Assembly: GCA_900319345.1 (NCBI GenBank) | Contig: ONNZ01000021.1 | Location: 1-64,000 of the forward strand | DNA length: 64,000 nucleotides | Source of the DNA: an uncultured Eubacteriales bacterium | Lineage (GTDB): Bacteria; Bacillota; Clostridia; Christensenellales; CAG-138 | Reading direction: 5' to 3' | In this document: one piece after another, positions 33,868 through 41,163 of the stretch | Layout: each line of letters starts with the position of its first letter | How positions within the stretch are numbered: the stretch's first letter is position 1 | Notes under the pieces: generated by a model | What the model saw: only the letters and a program-made list of their open reading frames with translations | Told to the model about the DNA's origin: nothing | Database searches by the model: none | Program-made: the position numbers and the translations under genes

Positions 33868-34050
33868 CATCACTTGGCCGCCGGGCGGCCATACATCACG
33901 CCGGAGGCACATCACGCCGCGCAGCGGTGCATCACTGGGCTTCGAAGAAGCCCTACATCACGCCCCGTGCCCGCAGGAAGTGATGCTTGCCTTGCGGCAA
34001 GTGATGTTTTGCGGCGTCGCCGCAAAGTGATGTATGCTTCGCAAGTGATG
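33868..34050. repeat. Large inverted GTGATG/CATCAC hairpin array
   Basis: Five CATCAC linkers (33868, 33894, 33910, 33930, 33956) are followed by four GTGATG linkers (33980, 34001, 34027, 34045). The array is thus a palindrome of palindromes, each module itself a hairpin (for example TGGCCGCCgGGCGGCCA and TTGCGGCGtCGCCGCAA). Two modules match the array at 3487-3598. It separates the surface-protein gene from birA. Confidence 0.8.
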
Positions 34051-34090
34051 CAGCGCCTTGCGGCGCAGTATATCCCCGAAAGGACTCCTT

Positions 34091-34894
34091 ATGCTCCACG
34101 CCATCCGCTCTGCCCTGGGCCCCGTGGCCCGGGTGGGAAAAGAAATCACCTATTTGCCCACCTGCCCCTCCACCAACGACCTATTGAAGGCCATGGCCGA
34201 GGCGGGGGCGGGGGAGGGCACGGTCCTCGTCGCCGGGGAGCAGACCCGGGGCAAGGGCCGCCTGGGCCGCAGCTTCACCTCCGCCGCGGGGAAGGGCGTG
34301 TATCTCTCCGCCCTCCTTCGACCCCAGCTGCCCCCCGAAAGGCTGCTGCCCCTCATGGGCTTCACGGCGGAGGCCATGGGCCGGGCCGTCCGGCGCGTCG
34401 CCGGGGCGGAGGCCGAGATCAAGTGGGTCAACGACCTCATTTTGAACGGGAAGAAGATCTGCGGCATCTTGACCGAGAGCGCCTTTTCGGCGGGCGGGCA
34501 GCTCCAATACGTGGTGGTGGGCATCGGTCTCAACGTAAACTACGAAACCGAGGACTTCCCCCCGGAGCTTCGGGCCATGGCCGGGTCGCTGAAGACGGAG
34601 ACGGGGGAGAGCTACCCCCTGCCCAACCTGGCCGCCGCCATGATCGAGGAGCTGGACCGGCTCTACGACGCCCTGCTGCGGGGCGACGCCGCCCCCTACC
34701 TGGCGGCCTATCGGCAGCGCTGTTTGACCCTCCGCCGGGACGTGCGCCTGATCCAAAACGGCCTCTCCACCCCGGCCTACGCCCTGGACGTGGACGAAGC
34801 CCTGGGCCTGCTGGTCCGCTACCCCGACGGCACCGAGACCACCGTCCGCTCCGGGGAAGCCTCCGTCCGGGGCCTCACCGGCTACATGGAGTGA
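34091..34894 (+). CDS. birA: Biotin--[acetyl-CoA-carboxylase] ligase
   Basis: A 267-residue biotin protein ligase, activating biotin with ATP and attaching it to carboxylase carrier domains. The biotinyl-AMP loop QTRGKGRLGRSF (about 49-60) and KWVNDL (about 108-113) are present, as is the small C-terminal SH3-like domain. It has no N-terminal helix-turn-helix, so it is a group I enzyme and cannot be the classical biotin repressor. AAAGGA precedes ATG 34091. The biotin importer gene bioY is at 45719. Confidence 0.92.
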   Translation: MLHAIRSALGPVARVGKEITYLPTCPSTNDLLKAMAEAGAGEGTVLVAGEQTRGKGRLGRSFTSAAGKGVYLSALLRPQLPPERLLPLMGFTAEAMGRAVRRVAGAEAEIKWVNDLILNGKKICGILTESAFSAGGQLQYVVVGIGLNVNYETEDFPPELRAMAGSLKTETGESYPLPNLAAAMIEELDRLYDALLRGDAAPYLAAYRQRCLTLRRDVRLIQNGLSTPAYALDVDEALGLLVRYPDGTETTVRSGEASVRGLTGYME

Positions 34895-35028
34895 GCCACA
34901 GCTCGTCCAGGTCCAGCTAAATCTCCTCTATGACGCCATGGGACGGCTGCTAAGGTAGCAACGCCGGGAGGCGGCCCAGGAGGGCCGCCTATTCGAACTA
35001 CGTTCGAACTGTATGCGCAGCATACATC

Positions 35029-35067
35029 AAAGAGAAGACCCCACCCGATGGGTGGGGTCTTCTCTTT
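35029..35067. terminator. Terminator of the tRNA-Arg gene
   Basis: A long near-perfect stem (AAAGAGAAGACCCCACCC and complement, loop GATG) three bases beyond the tRNA. Reading leftward the stem ends in a run of T. It may also stop transcription coming from birA. The 135 bases between birA and this point hold further small inverted repeats but no gene. Confidence 0.85.
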
Positions 35068-35069
35068 GG

Positions 35070-35143
35070 CGTGCCTGACACGGTTCGAACGTGCGGCCTT
35101 TAGAGTCGGAGTCTAACGCTCTATCCAGCTGAGCTACAGGCAC
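35070..35143 (-). tRNA. tRNA-Arg (anticodon CCG)
   Basis: Minus strand cloverleaf: acceptor GTGCCTG pairs with CAGGCAC, D-loop AGCTCAGCTGGATAGAGC, anticodon arm TTAGA-CTCCGAC-TCTAA giving anticodon CCG (reads CGG), and T-arm with GTTCGAA. Discriminator base G; the CCA end is not encoded. A perfect promoter lies directly upstream. Confidence 0.95.
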
Positions 35144-35158
35144 AGATGCAGCATACGT

Positions 35159-35187
35159 ATTATAGCCTCCGGGGGGGCGTTTGTCAA
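35159..35187 (-). promoter_or_regulatory. Consensus promoter of tRNA-Arg
   Basis: Minus strand TTGACA (35182-35187), 17-bp spacer, TATAAT (35159-35164): both boxes match the consensus exactly. The -35 box begins two bases after the stop codon of the RCC1-repeat gene. Confidence 0.9.
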
Positions 35188-35189
35188 TC

Positions 35190-36620
35190 TTAACTTTGGG
35201 GGGCGGTGAGGGGCGAGAGATCGAAGCTGGCGCCGGGGGCGGTCAAGGTGCCGTCCTCATGGAGCAGGAGGGCGTAGGTGCCGGCCACGGACATGCCGAC
35301 GACGGTTTCTTCGGCCCGGAGGGCGGTGAGGAGCCCTTCGTCCACCATCAGCAGGGGTTCGACCAGCAGCGTCCCGTCGAGGCGCAGGCCCACCAGCAGG
35401 GAGGCGCTGCTGTCGATGGCCACCACGTCCGTCCAGGCGGACAGGTCCCGACCGGCGGACAGGAGGGTACCGTCCCGCTTGAGGCCCACGGGGGCATGGC
35501 CCGCGGCGGCCAGGTCCAGGGCGTCCTGCCAGCTTTGGGCCTGGTCCGGCAGGCTGCTGAGCAGGGACCCGTTCTCCCGGAGGGCGAACATGACCCCGTC
35601 CCCGGCGCTGACGCGCTGGATGCCCGTCCAGCCCGCCAGGGCGCTTAGATCCCTGAATCCGGCGTGGAGCATGGTCCCGTCCCGGGTGATGCCATAGCTG
35701 TCGAAGGGGCCGCAGAAGATCCGCACCACGTCCTGCCAGTCGCTCACGTCGCACTGGCCGTACTCGTCGTTCCCGGCGGCCAGCACCCGCCCGTCCCCGG
35801 TGAGGCCCAGGGAGTGGGCGTATCCGGCGGCCACGGCCACCACGTTCTTCCAATCGCTTACGTCGCACTGGCCGGAGCCGTTGTCTCCGGCGGCGCGGAC
35901 GGTGCCGTCCTCAACGAGGAGCAGGGCGTGGGCGTGGCCGGCGGCCAGGCGGCGGCTCAGGAGGCCGTCCCGCTTCTGCTGGAGCTGCTCCTGGAGGGAC
36001 AAAACTTCGGGGGTGTACCCCTGGGCGCTCAGCAGGGCGTCCTCCTCGTCCGCTTCACCCGTCAGCGCCACGGCCAGGGCGCGAGCCCGCTCCGGCGCGT
36101 CCTCGAAGTCGCCCAGGGCCATGAACCCGTCGAAGGCGGCCTGCTGGTCCCCGGCGGCCAAAGCCGCCTCGGCCAGGGCGTAGCGGCACCGGTCGGCCCG
36201 CTGGAGGGCGTCCTCGTACCCGGCGGCGGACAGAAAACCGTCCCGGGCGGCGATCAGGTCCCCGGCGGCCAAAGCGGCTTCCGCCTGGCGGTAGGCGCAG
36301 GCCATGATCTGCCGGGCGTTGCCCAGCTCCCCATACAGGGCCCGGGCGGCGGCGTAGTCCCCGCTTTCGAACAGGGCGTCGGCCTTTTGGGCGGCGATGT
36401 CGTTCAGCACGTCCGCGGCCCCGGCGGTCTCGGCCTTCTGGCCCCATGCCTCGGCCGCGGCCCAATCCTGCTGTCCGGCGGCGGCCATAGCCCGGCGGGC
36501 GTAGACCTCTGACCGGTGCTCCGACCACCAGAGCAGGGCCAACAGGCCCCCCAGCACCAGCGTCGTGGTGAGGACCATGCCCAGCAGGGGGAGCTTGTTC
36601 GGTTTCGCGTTCTGTTCCAT
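35190..36620 (-). CDS. Membrane-anchored TPR-like and RCC1-repeat protein
   Basis: A 476-residue protein with a short cytoplasmic start, one membrane helix (about 12-33), an Ala-rich helical repeat region of TPR character (about 40-205), and then RCC1-type beta-propeller repeats. The latter show recurring GDNGSGQCDVSDWKNVVAVAAG-like units with Ala-Gly-x-x-His cores. The start at ATG 36620 (not the longer frame to 36746) lies eight bases after the DHHW gene, so the two are cotranscribed. It is probably an accessory scaffold or sensor for the O-acylation machinery; function unproven. Confidence 0.75.
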   Translation of the reverse strand: MEQNAKPNKLPLLGMVLTTTLVLGGLLALLWWSEHRSEVYARRAMAAAGQQDWAAAEAWGQKAETAGAADVLNDIAAQKADALFESGDYAAARALYGELGNARQIMACAYRQAEAALAAGDLIAARDGFLSAAGYEDALQRADRCRYALAEAALAAGDQQAAFDGFMALGDFEDAPERARALAVALTGEADEEDALLSAQGYTPEVLSLQEQLQQKRDGLLSRRLAAGHAHALLLVEDGTVRAAGDNGSGQCDVSDWKNVVAVAAGYAHSLGLTGDGRVLAAGNDEYGQCDVSDWQDVVRIFCGPFDSYGITRDGTMLHAGFRDLSALAGWTGIQRVSAGDGVMFALRENGSLLSSLPDQAQSWQDALDLAAAGHAPVGLKRDGTLLSAGRDLSAWTDVVAIDSSASLLVGLRLDGTLLVEPLLMVDEGLLTALRAEETVVGMSVAGTYALLLHEDGTLTAPGASFDLSPLTAPQS

Positions 36621-36628
36621 AGGCGGCC

Positions 36629-38062
36629 TCACAGATACTTGAGCAGGTTTTGCATGATGGAAACCGTGTTCACGCCGTTGGCGGTGGAGTACACGATGTA
36701 CACGTCGTCGATGCCATTCTCCCGGATGTAGTCCGAGATGCTCCACTTCCGATTGACCTCGTCGTAGTAGCCGGGCCGCACGTCGCAGGAGTGGACGGTG
36801 CCGTAGTAGGGCACCAGGAAGGGGACGAAGCAGTTGGAGAAGGAGTCGCCGATGAGCAGGCAGCTGCGCTCACAGTCCACGCCCGTCTCGAACCGGCGCC
36901 AGGGGCCCAGGGTGCCGCCCAGGAAGACCATGTAGTTGCCGAAATTGTCGTTGATCAGGGGCGCTTCCACCTCGTGCCGGTCCCAGTAGATCCGGTAGCC
37001 CTTCACCGGCGTGTCGGGGACCAGCACCTCCAGGGTGTCCGGCCGCATGGTGTTGCGGATGTTGGGGTTGCCCAGGGAGGAGCTGCCGTAGAAGGTCCGA
37101 TTCACGTGGAAGGTGTAGTTGTCGTAGGGCTTGGGGTCGATGCCGTGGGCGCTGAGGATGGCGTTCAGGGTATAGCAGGCGGCCCGGGGGGTCCAGTGGT
37201 GGTCCGTTTTGAAATACAGGTATTCCCCGTCCAGCAGATGCTGCTCCAGCACCTTCTGGACGCTGACCATGTACACACCGTCGTTGCTGTATTCGTTGAT
37301 GGTGTCTTCGAGATCGCCGCCCCAGCCGATGCAGGTGCCGTCCTGGAGCTGGAACGCCAGCCCCGGGAAGGGGGGTTGGGCGAAGAACACGTGGCCGTCC
37401 TCCGGCAGCGCCGCCCGATAGGCGTTCAGCATGCGGATGGCCCGTTTGACGTTCTCCGGGGAGAAGGTATAGACCTTGTTCACCTGGCCGTTGGCCAGGG
37501 TCATGGTGAAGGTGCAGGCCTGGATGCCCGACAGGTCCTTTTCCGGCGCAGGGGTGGCGGTGGGCTCCGGGGAGGGGGTCACGGCTTCCGGCGCAGGGGT
37601 GGCGTCCTCCGGCACAGGGGTGGCGTCGGGGGTGGGCTCCGGCGTGGCCGTGGGCTCCGGGGACGGGGAGGGGGTGGTCCTAAAGGCCGCCATCTCCTGG
37701 GGCTTTTCCTCCGGGGGCTGGTTCTCCCGGGCGAAGGCCTGGAGCTGGGCAGCCAGCTCCGCCTCCGCGTCCACGGCGGAGGGCTGCTCCTTGGGGAGGG
37801 ACAGGCTGTCCATGAGGCCGTCGGCGCTGGCCACGAAGACCTCCCGCTCTGGCACGGCGTCGCTGAGATAATCCTCCAGGCCCAGCATGAAGCTGCCGTC
37901 TTTGACGGTGTCCCAGGAGAACGCCGGGAACCCGGCCAGCATCCGATTCTCCGCCAGGGAGGCGTGGGGAGCTTTTTCACCGAAGATCAGCAGCAGTGCC
38001 CCCAGCCCTCCGAAGAGGACCAGCATGCCGTATAGGAGCAGGAAGGAAAAGGTGCGTTTCAT
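36629..38062 (-). CDS. DHHW family protein (AlgX/AlgJ-like)
   Basis: A 477-residue protein with an N-terminal membrane anchor (about 8-28), a Pro/Thr/Glu-rich linker (about 125-175), and an SGNH-like domain carrying the name-giving motif in TDHHWTPRAA, plus a late LLIGDSFSN (catalytic Ser block). Such proteins work with MBOAT acyltransferases to O-acetylate extracellular polysaccharides. It begins five bases after the MBOAT stop codon. Confidence 0.88.
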   Translation of the reverse strand: MKRTFSFLLLYGMLVLFGGLGALLLIFGEKAPHASLAENRMLAGFPAFSWDTVKDGSFMLGLEDYLSDAVPEREVFVASADGLMDSLSLPKEQPSAVDAEAELAAQLQAFARENQPPEEKPQEMAAFRTTPSPSPEPTATPEPTPDATPVPEDATPAPEAVTPSPEPTATPAPEKDLSGIQACTFTMTLANGQVNKVYTFSPENVKRAIRMLNAYRAALPEDGHVFFAQPPFPGLAFQLQDGTCIGWGGDLEDTINEYSNDGVYMVSVQKVLEQHLLDGEYLYFKTDHHWTPRAACYTLNAILSAHGIDPKPYDNYTFHVNRTFYGSSSLGNPNIRNTMRPDTLEVLVPDTPVKGYRIYWDRHEVEAPLINDNFGNYMVFLGGTLGPWRRFETGVDCERSCLLIGDSFSNCFVPFLVPYYGTVHSCDVRPGYYDEVNRKWSISDYIRENGIDDVYIVYSTANGVNTVSIMQNLLKYL

Positions 38063-38067
38063 AGGCG

Positions 38068-39462
38068 TCAGAATCTAAAGTAGATGAAGGGGTTGTAGCT
38101 TTGCCGGATCAGGAACAGGAGGGACAGCAGCCCCACCAGCACCGCGAACACCGTGCCCAGGGCGGCCAGGGCGGGCCGCTTCTCCGCCAGCTTTTTGAGC
38201 CGGGGGACCAGGGGCGCCGCGCCGACGCAGGCGATGGGCAGGAACAGGGCGTACTGGCGGAGGACCGAGAGGATCCCCTCGTCCAGCCAGCCCACGCCGC
38301 CGCCGAACATGGCGGCCACATGGACCAGCAGGGCGCCCTGGTCGTTGTAATAGAAGACCATCATGCCGATCATGGTCAGCACGAAGTTGAGGAGCCACTG
38401 GAAGAACTTGGGCATCCTGGCCCAGGGCTTCTCCACGGCCTTGTGGGCGATCTGCAGCACGTACCAGTAGAGGCCCCAGAGCACGTAGTTCCAGGCGGCC
38501 CCGTGCCAGAGGCCCGTCAGTGCCCACACGATCAGCAGGTTCAACAGCTGCCGGCCCTTGCCCTTGCGGCTGCCTCCCAGGGGGAAGTATACGTACTCCC
38601 GGAAGAAGCTGCCCAACGAGATGTGCCACCGCCGCCACAGGTCCGTGGGGGAGATGGAGAAGTAGGGGTAGTTGAAGTTCTCCTTGTAGGTGAAGCCCAG
38701 GATGCGCCCCAGGCCGATGGCCATGTCGGAATAGGCGGAGAAGTCGAAGTACAGGTGGAGGGAGTAGACGATGGCGCTGACCCAGGCCCCTACCACGGAC
38801 GCCGGCGCGGCCCCGTCAGGCAGGCATTCCAGGAGGATGCTGCCGGAGATGTTGGCCAGGATCACCTTCTTGCCGAGACCCAGCAGGAACCGGCGGGCGC
38901 CGTCCACGAAGTCCTCGGCGGTGGTGGTCCTGCTCTCCAAGGCCGCCGCCACGTCCCCGTACTGGACGATGGGGCCGGCGATGAGCTGGGGGAAGCAGCT
39001 CACGTACAGCAGCAAGCGGAAGAAGTTCTTTTGGACGCCCACCTTGCCCCGGTACACGTCCACGGTATAGGTCAGGATCTGGAAGGTGTAGAAGGAGATG
39101 CCGATGGGGAGCCGGGGGGCGGTGAAGGCGATCTTGACGCCCAACAGGCTACTGAGGTTGGACAGGAAGAAGCCGGTGTATTTGAAGTACAGCAGGCCCG
39201 CCAGGGACCCGGCCACGCCCAGAAAGAGCCACAGCTTCTTGCCCCGGGGGCTGGCGGCCCGGTCCATGGCCCGGGCGATGAGATAGTTGAAGAGGGTGGT
39301 GGCCAACAGGAGCAGCACCATGACCGGCTCGCCCCAGGCGTAGAACACCAGCGAGAAGACCACCAGCACGCCGTTGCGCCAGCGAAGATCCCTGCTCAAA
39401 AAATACAGGATGAGCAGGGTGGGCAAAAACAGCAGCAGGAATGTGAGTCCAGAAAATACCAT
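38068..39462 (-). CDS. MBOAT family O-acyltransferase (AlgI-like)
   Basis: A 464-residue polytopic membrane acyltransferase. The conserved His is in LTGLWHGAAWNYVLWG and the WHISL motif appears earlier (RWHISLGSFFREYVYFPLGGS). It transfers acyl groups, usually acetyl, across the membrane to surface glycans, together with the DHHW protein encoded next. The start MVFSGLTF is typical of the family. No ribosome site is seen; the -10 box ends eight bases before the ATG, suggesting a leaderless message. Confidence 0.92.
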   Translation of the reverse strand: MVFSGLTFLLLFLPTLLILYFLSRDLRWRNGVLVVFSLVFYAWGEPVMVLLLLATTLFNYLIARAMDRAASPRGKKLWLFLGVAGSLAGLLYFKYTGFFLSNLSSLLGVKIAFTAPRLPIGISFYTFQILTYTVDVYRGKVGVQKNFFRLLLYVSCFPQLIAGPIVQYGDVAAALESRTTTAEDFVDGARRFLLGLGKKVILANISGSILLECLPDGAAPASVVGAWVSAIVYSLHLYFDFSAYSDMAIGLGRILGFTYKENFNYPYFSISPTDLWRRWHISLGSFFREYVYFPLGGSRKGKGRQLLNLLIVWALTGLWHGAAWNYVLWGLYWYVLQIAHKAVEKPWARMPKFFQWLLNFVLTMIGMMVFYYNDQGALLVHVAAMFGGGVGWLDEGILSVLRQYALFLPIACVGAAPLVPRLKKLAEKRPALAALGTVFAVLVGLLSLLFLIRQSYNPFIYFRF

Positions 39463-39470
39463 GTTCTAAC

Positions 39471-39499
39471 AGTATACCATCCTTTACAGGGAACGTCAA
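39471..39499 (-). promoter_or_regulatory. Promoter of the MBOAT-DHHW-RCC1 operon
   Basis: Minus strand TTGACG (39494-39499) and TATACT (39471-39476), 17-bp spacer. Only eight bases separate the -10 box from the MBOAT start codon. Confidence 0.75.
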
Positions 39500-40765
39500 T
39501 CAATGCTTGTGGCCCGTGGCCGCCCGCTTCTTCTTGGAGAAGAAGCTGGTGGTGAAGGCGGTGACGAGGACGATGCCCAAGGCGATGGCCAGGGCCACCA
39601 TCAGGGTGTGCAGGCCGTACCGAAGGGCCTCCCCCTGCCGTCCGCCCACCAGGTGGTGCATGGTGATGTACAGGCTCCCGCCGGGGATCAGGGCGATCTC
39701 GGAGAGGATGGTGAACACCGTGGCCGGGGCCTTGCACACCCGGGCCATGATCTCCGCGTACACCGCGCCGAAGGCCGCCGCCAGGGCCACGCAGAGGAAG
39801 TCGGAGCCCACCAGGTCGGAAAGCAGCAGGTACACCACCCAGGTGAGCCCGCCGCCCAGGGCCCCCAGGAACAGGCGCCGGGGCCGGCTGTTGAAGAGGA
39901 TGGCAAAGCCCAGCGTGCCCACCGCGGCCGCCAGGACCTGGAGCCAACGCTGGTCCGCGTCCAGGGAGGTGAAGTGCTCCTGGGGGAACCGGCCCTTGAA
40001 GGCGAACATAGCCAGGGCGAACCCGAAGGCCACCGCCGAGGCGATGAGCAGGGATTCCACCAGCCGGAGGATGCCGGAGATGGTGTCGGAGATCAGCACC
40101 TCCCGCATGGCGTTGGTGATGGCGATGCCGGGGATCAGCACCATGATCACCGCCATCATGACCTGGCCCGGGTGCTCCCCGAGGCCCAGCAGGATCACGA
40201 GATAGCACAACGTCCCGGCGATGAAGGACACCAAAAAGGCGTGGAACAGCCGCTGCAGGGCCCCCCGCTTGAAGAACCAGTTCAAGAACCACACCGCGAG
40301 ACAGCACAGGCCCGCGCCTAGGGCGTCCCGCCAGGTGCCGCCGAAGAAGATGGCGAAGCCGGTGCCGCTGAGGATGTACCCCAACAGCCAGTACAGCTCC
40401 CGAAACTGCTTCTTTCGGGGCGGCAGGTCGATGCTTTCCAGCTTCTCTGCCATCGTATCCAGGTCCGGCCGGGTGGCGCACAGCTCCCGGGACAGGGCGT
40501 TGAGCTGCTCCAGGCGGGTGAAGTCGTTGGAGTAGGCCACGATGCTGACCCGCCGATTCTCGGTGAGCACCCGGTCCTCCGCGAACACCGCCGTCAGGGA
40601 GATGAAGGAGAGGATGGTGAACACCTCCACCCGCTCCGCGCCGTAGCTCTTGAGGATGCGGGAGACGGTGTCCTCCACCCGGCTCACCTCGCCGCCTGCA
40701 AGGAGCATCCTTTCCCCGATGTCCAGCGCCCGACTCACCAACAGCCGCTGCTCCCGTTCCGTCAT
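39500..40765 (-). CDS. ThrE family threonine/serine exporter
   Basis: A 421-residue protein in which the two ThrE domains are fused: DUF1212/ThrP-like (about 12-250) followed by ThrE_2/DUF3815-like (about 270-405), together about ten hydrophobic helices. Members export threonine and serine by proton antiport. The cytoplasmic N-terminal part contains GEVSRVEDTVSRILKSYGA, typical of the family. The promoter is divergent from that of the lysine-riboswitch gene. Confidence 0.88.
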   Translation of the reverse strand: MTEREQRLLVSRALDIGERMLLAGGEVSRVEDTVSRILKSYGAERVEVFTILSFISLTAVFAEDRVLTENRRVSIVAYSNDFTRLEQLNALSRELCATRPDLDTMAEKLESIDLPPRKKQFRELYWLLGYILSGTGFAIFFGGTWRDALGAGLCCLAVWFLNWFFKRGALQRLFHAFLVSFIAGTLCYLVILLGLGEHPGQVMMAVIMVLIPGIAITNAMREVLISDTISGILRLVESLLIASAVAFGFALAMFAFKGRFPQEHFTSLDADQRWLQVLAAAVGTLGFAILFNSRPRRLFLGALGGGLTWVVYLLLSDLVGSDFLCVALAAAFGAVYAEIMARVCKAPATVFTILSEIALIPGGSLYITMHHLVGGRQGEALRYGLHTLMVALAIALGIVLVTAFTTSFFSKKKRAATGHKH

Positions 40766-40800
40766 GGTCCCTTCCGTCCTTTTTCCTTGAAATTCAGCCT

Positions 40801-40829
40801 ATTATAGCAGGCCCGGGGCGGGGGCGCAA
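40801..40829 (-). promoter_or_regulatory. Promoter of the ThrE gene
   Basis: Minus strand TTGCGC (40824-40829) and TATAAT (40801-40806) with 17-bp spacing, about 36 bases before the start codon. Confidence 0.65.
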
Positions 40830-40850
40830 GCGGGATCGGCGAAAAAACTG

Positions 40851-40879
40851 TTGACAGATCGGGCCGAAGAATATATGAT
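40851..40879 (+). promoter_or_regulatory. Promoter of the lysine riboswitch transcript
   Basis: TTGACA (40851-40856), 17-bp spacer, TATGAT (40874-40879). It precedes a leader of about 280 bases that holds the riboswitch. Confidence 0.85.
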
Positions 40880-40902
40880 ATCCCCAATCAACTGAATATT
40901 CA

Positions 40903-41080
40903 TGATAGAGGTCGCGATCGACAAGAGTAGCCCGTGTGCAGGCAGGCAAGCGCAGGCGGGGAAAAGGGGAGATCGCCGAGGAGCGGACCAGCAGCCTGAG
41001 CTCGTCCGTGTCCGGGGCAGCGGAGAACATCCGTTGAACTGTCGCCCGAAGGGGCGGAGAGCTGTCAGACGATATGGGGA
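40903..41080 (+). ncRNA. Lysine riboswitch (L box)
   Basis: The leader carries the conserved L-box blocks in order: AGAGGTCGCG (40907 on), AAGAGTA, GGGAAAAGGGGAG followed by ATCGCCGA, then AACTGTC and GCTGTC near the 3' strand of the closing helix. This order and the five-arm layout are specific to the lysine aptamer. The gene below is an NhaC-type transporter; Rodionov and colleagues (2003) predicted such genes (lysW) as lysine transporters on the basis of L-box control. This leader is the only feature in the 398 bases between the thrE and nhaC starts. Confidence 0.88.
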
Positions 41081-41081
41081 G

Positions 41082-41158
41082 ATTCCTTTTGTTTCAACTG
41101 TGGCGTCATGACGGGTCATGATCCCACAGTTGATTGCATCTTAGCCAACGAAAGGAGT
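41082..41158 (+). promoter_or_regulatory. Expression platform sequestering the ribosome site
   Basis: Bases 41082-41093 (attccttttgtt) can pair with 41147-41158 (aacgaaaggagt), covering the AAAGGAG ribosome site over 12 pairs. A perfect 10-bp hairpin TCAACTGTGG/CCACAGTTGA (41094-41133) nests within. No T-tract follows the hairpin, so translational rather than transcriptional control is favoured. Confidence 0.6.
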
Positions 41159-41163
41159 TTCCC

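Noticed and set aside
33868..34050. CRISPR array
   Set aside because: The repeated unit is only six bases, changes orientation, and the intervening pieces are unequal self-complementary hairpins; no cas genes are nearby.
34091..34894. BirA acting as biotin repressor of bioY
   Set aside because: The protein lacks an N-terminal DNA-binding domain, and no biotin-operator-like repeat is seen at the bioY promoter.
34895..35028. Additional RNA gene between birA and the tRNA
   Set aside because: Only short inverted repeats (GGCGGCCC/GGGCCGCC, TTCGAA, GTATGC) are seen; no promoter or conserved RNA motif could be recognised.
41094..41133. Rho-independent terminator in the lysine leader
   Set aside because: The hairpin is strong but is followed by TTGCATCTTAGCC without a T-run; pairing around it covers the ribosome site instead.
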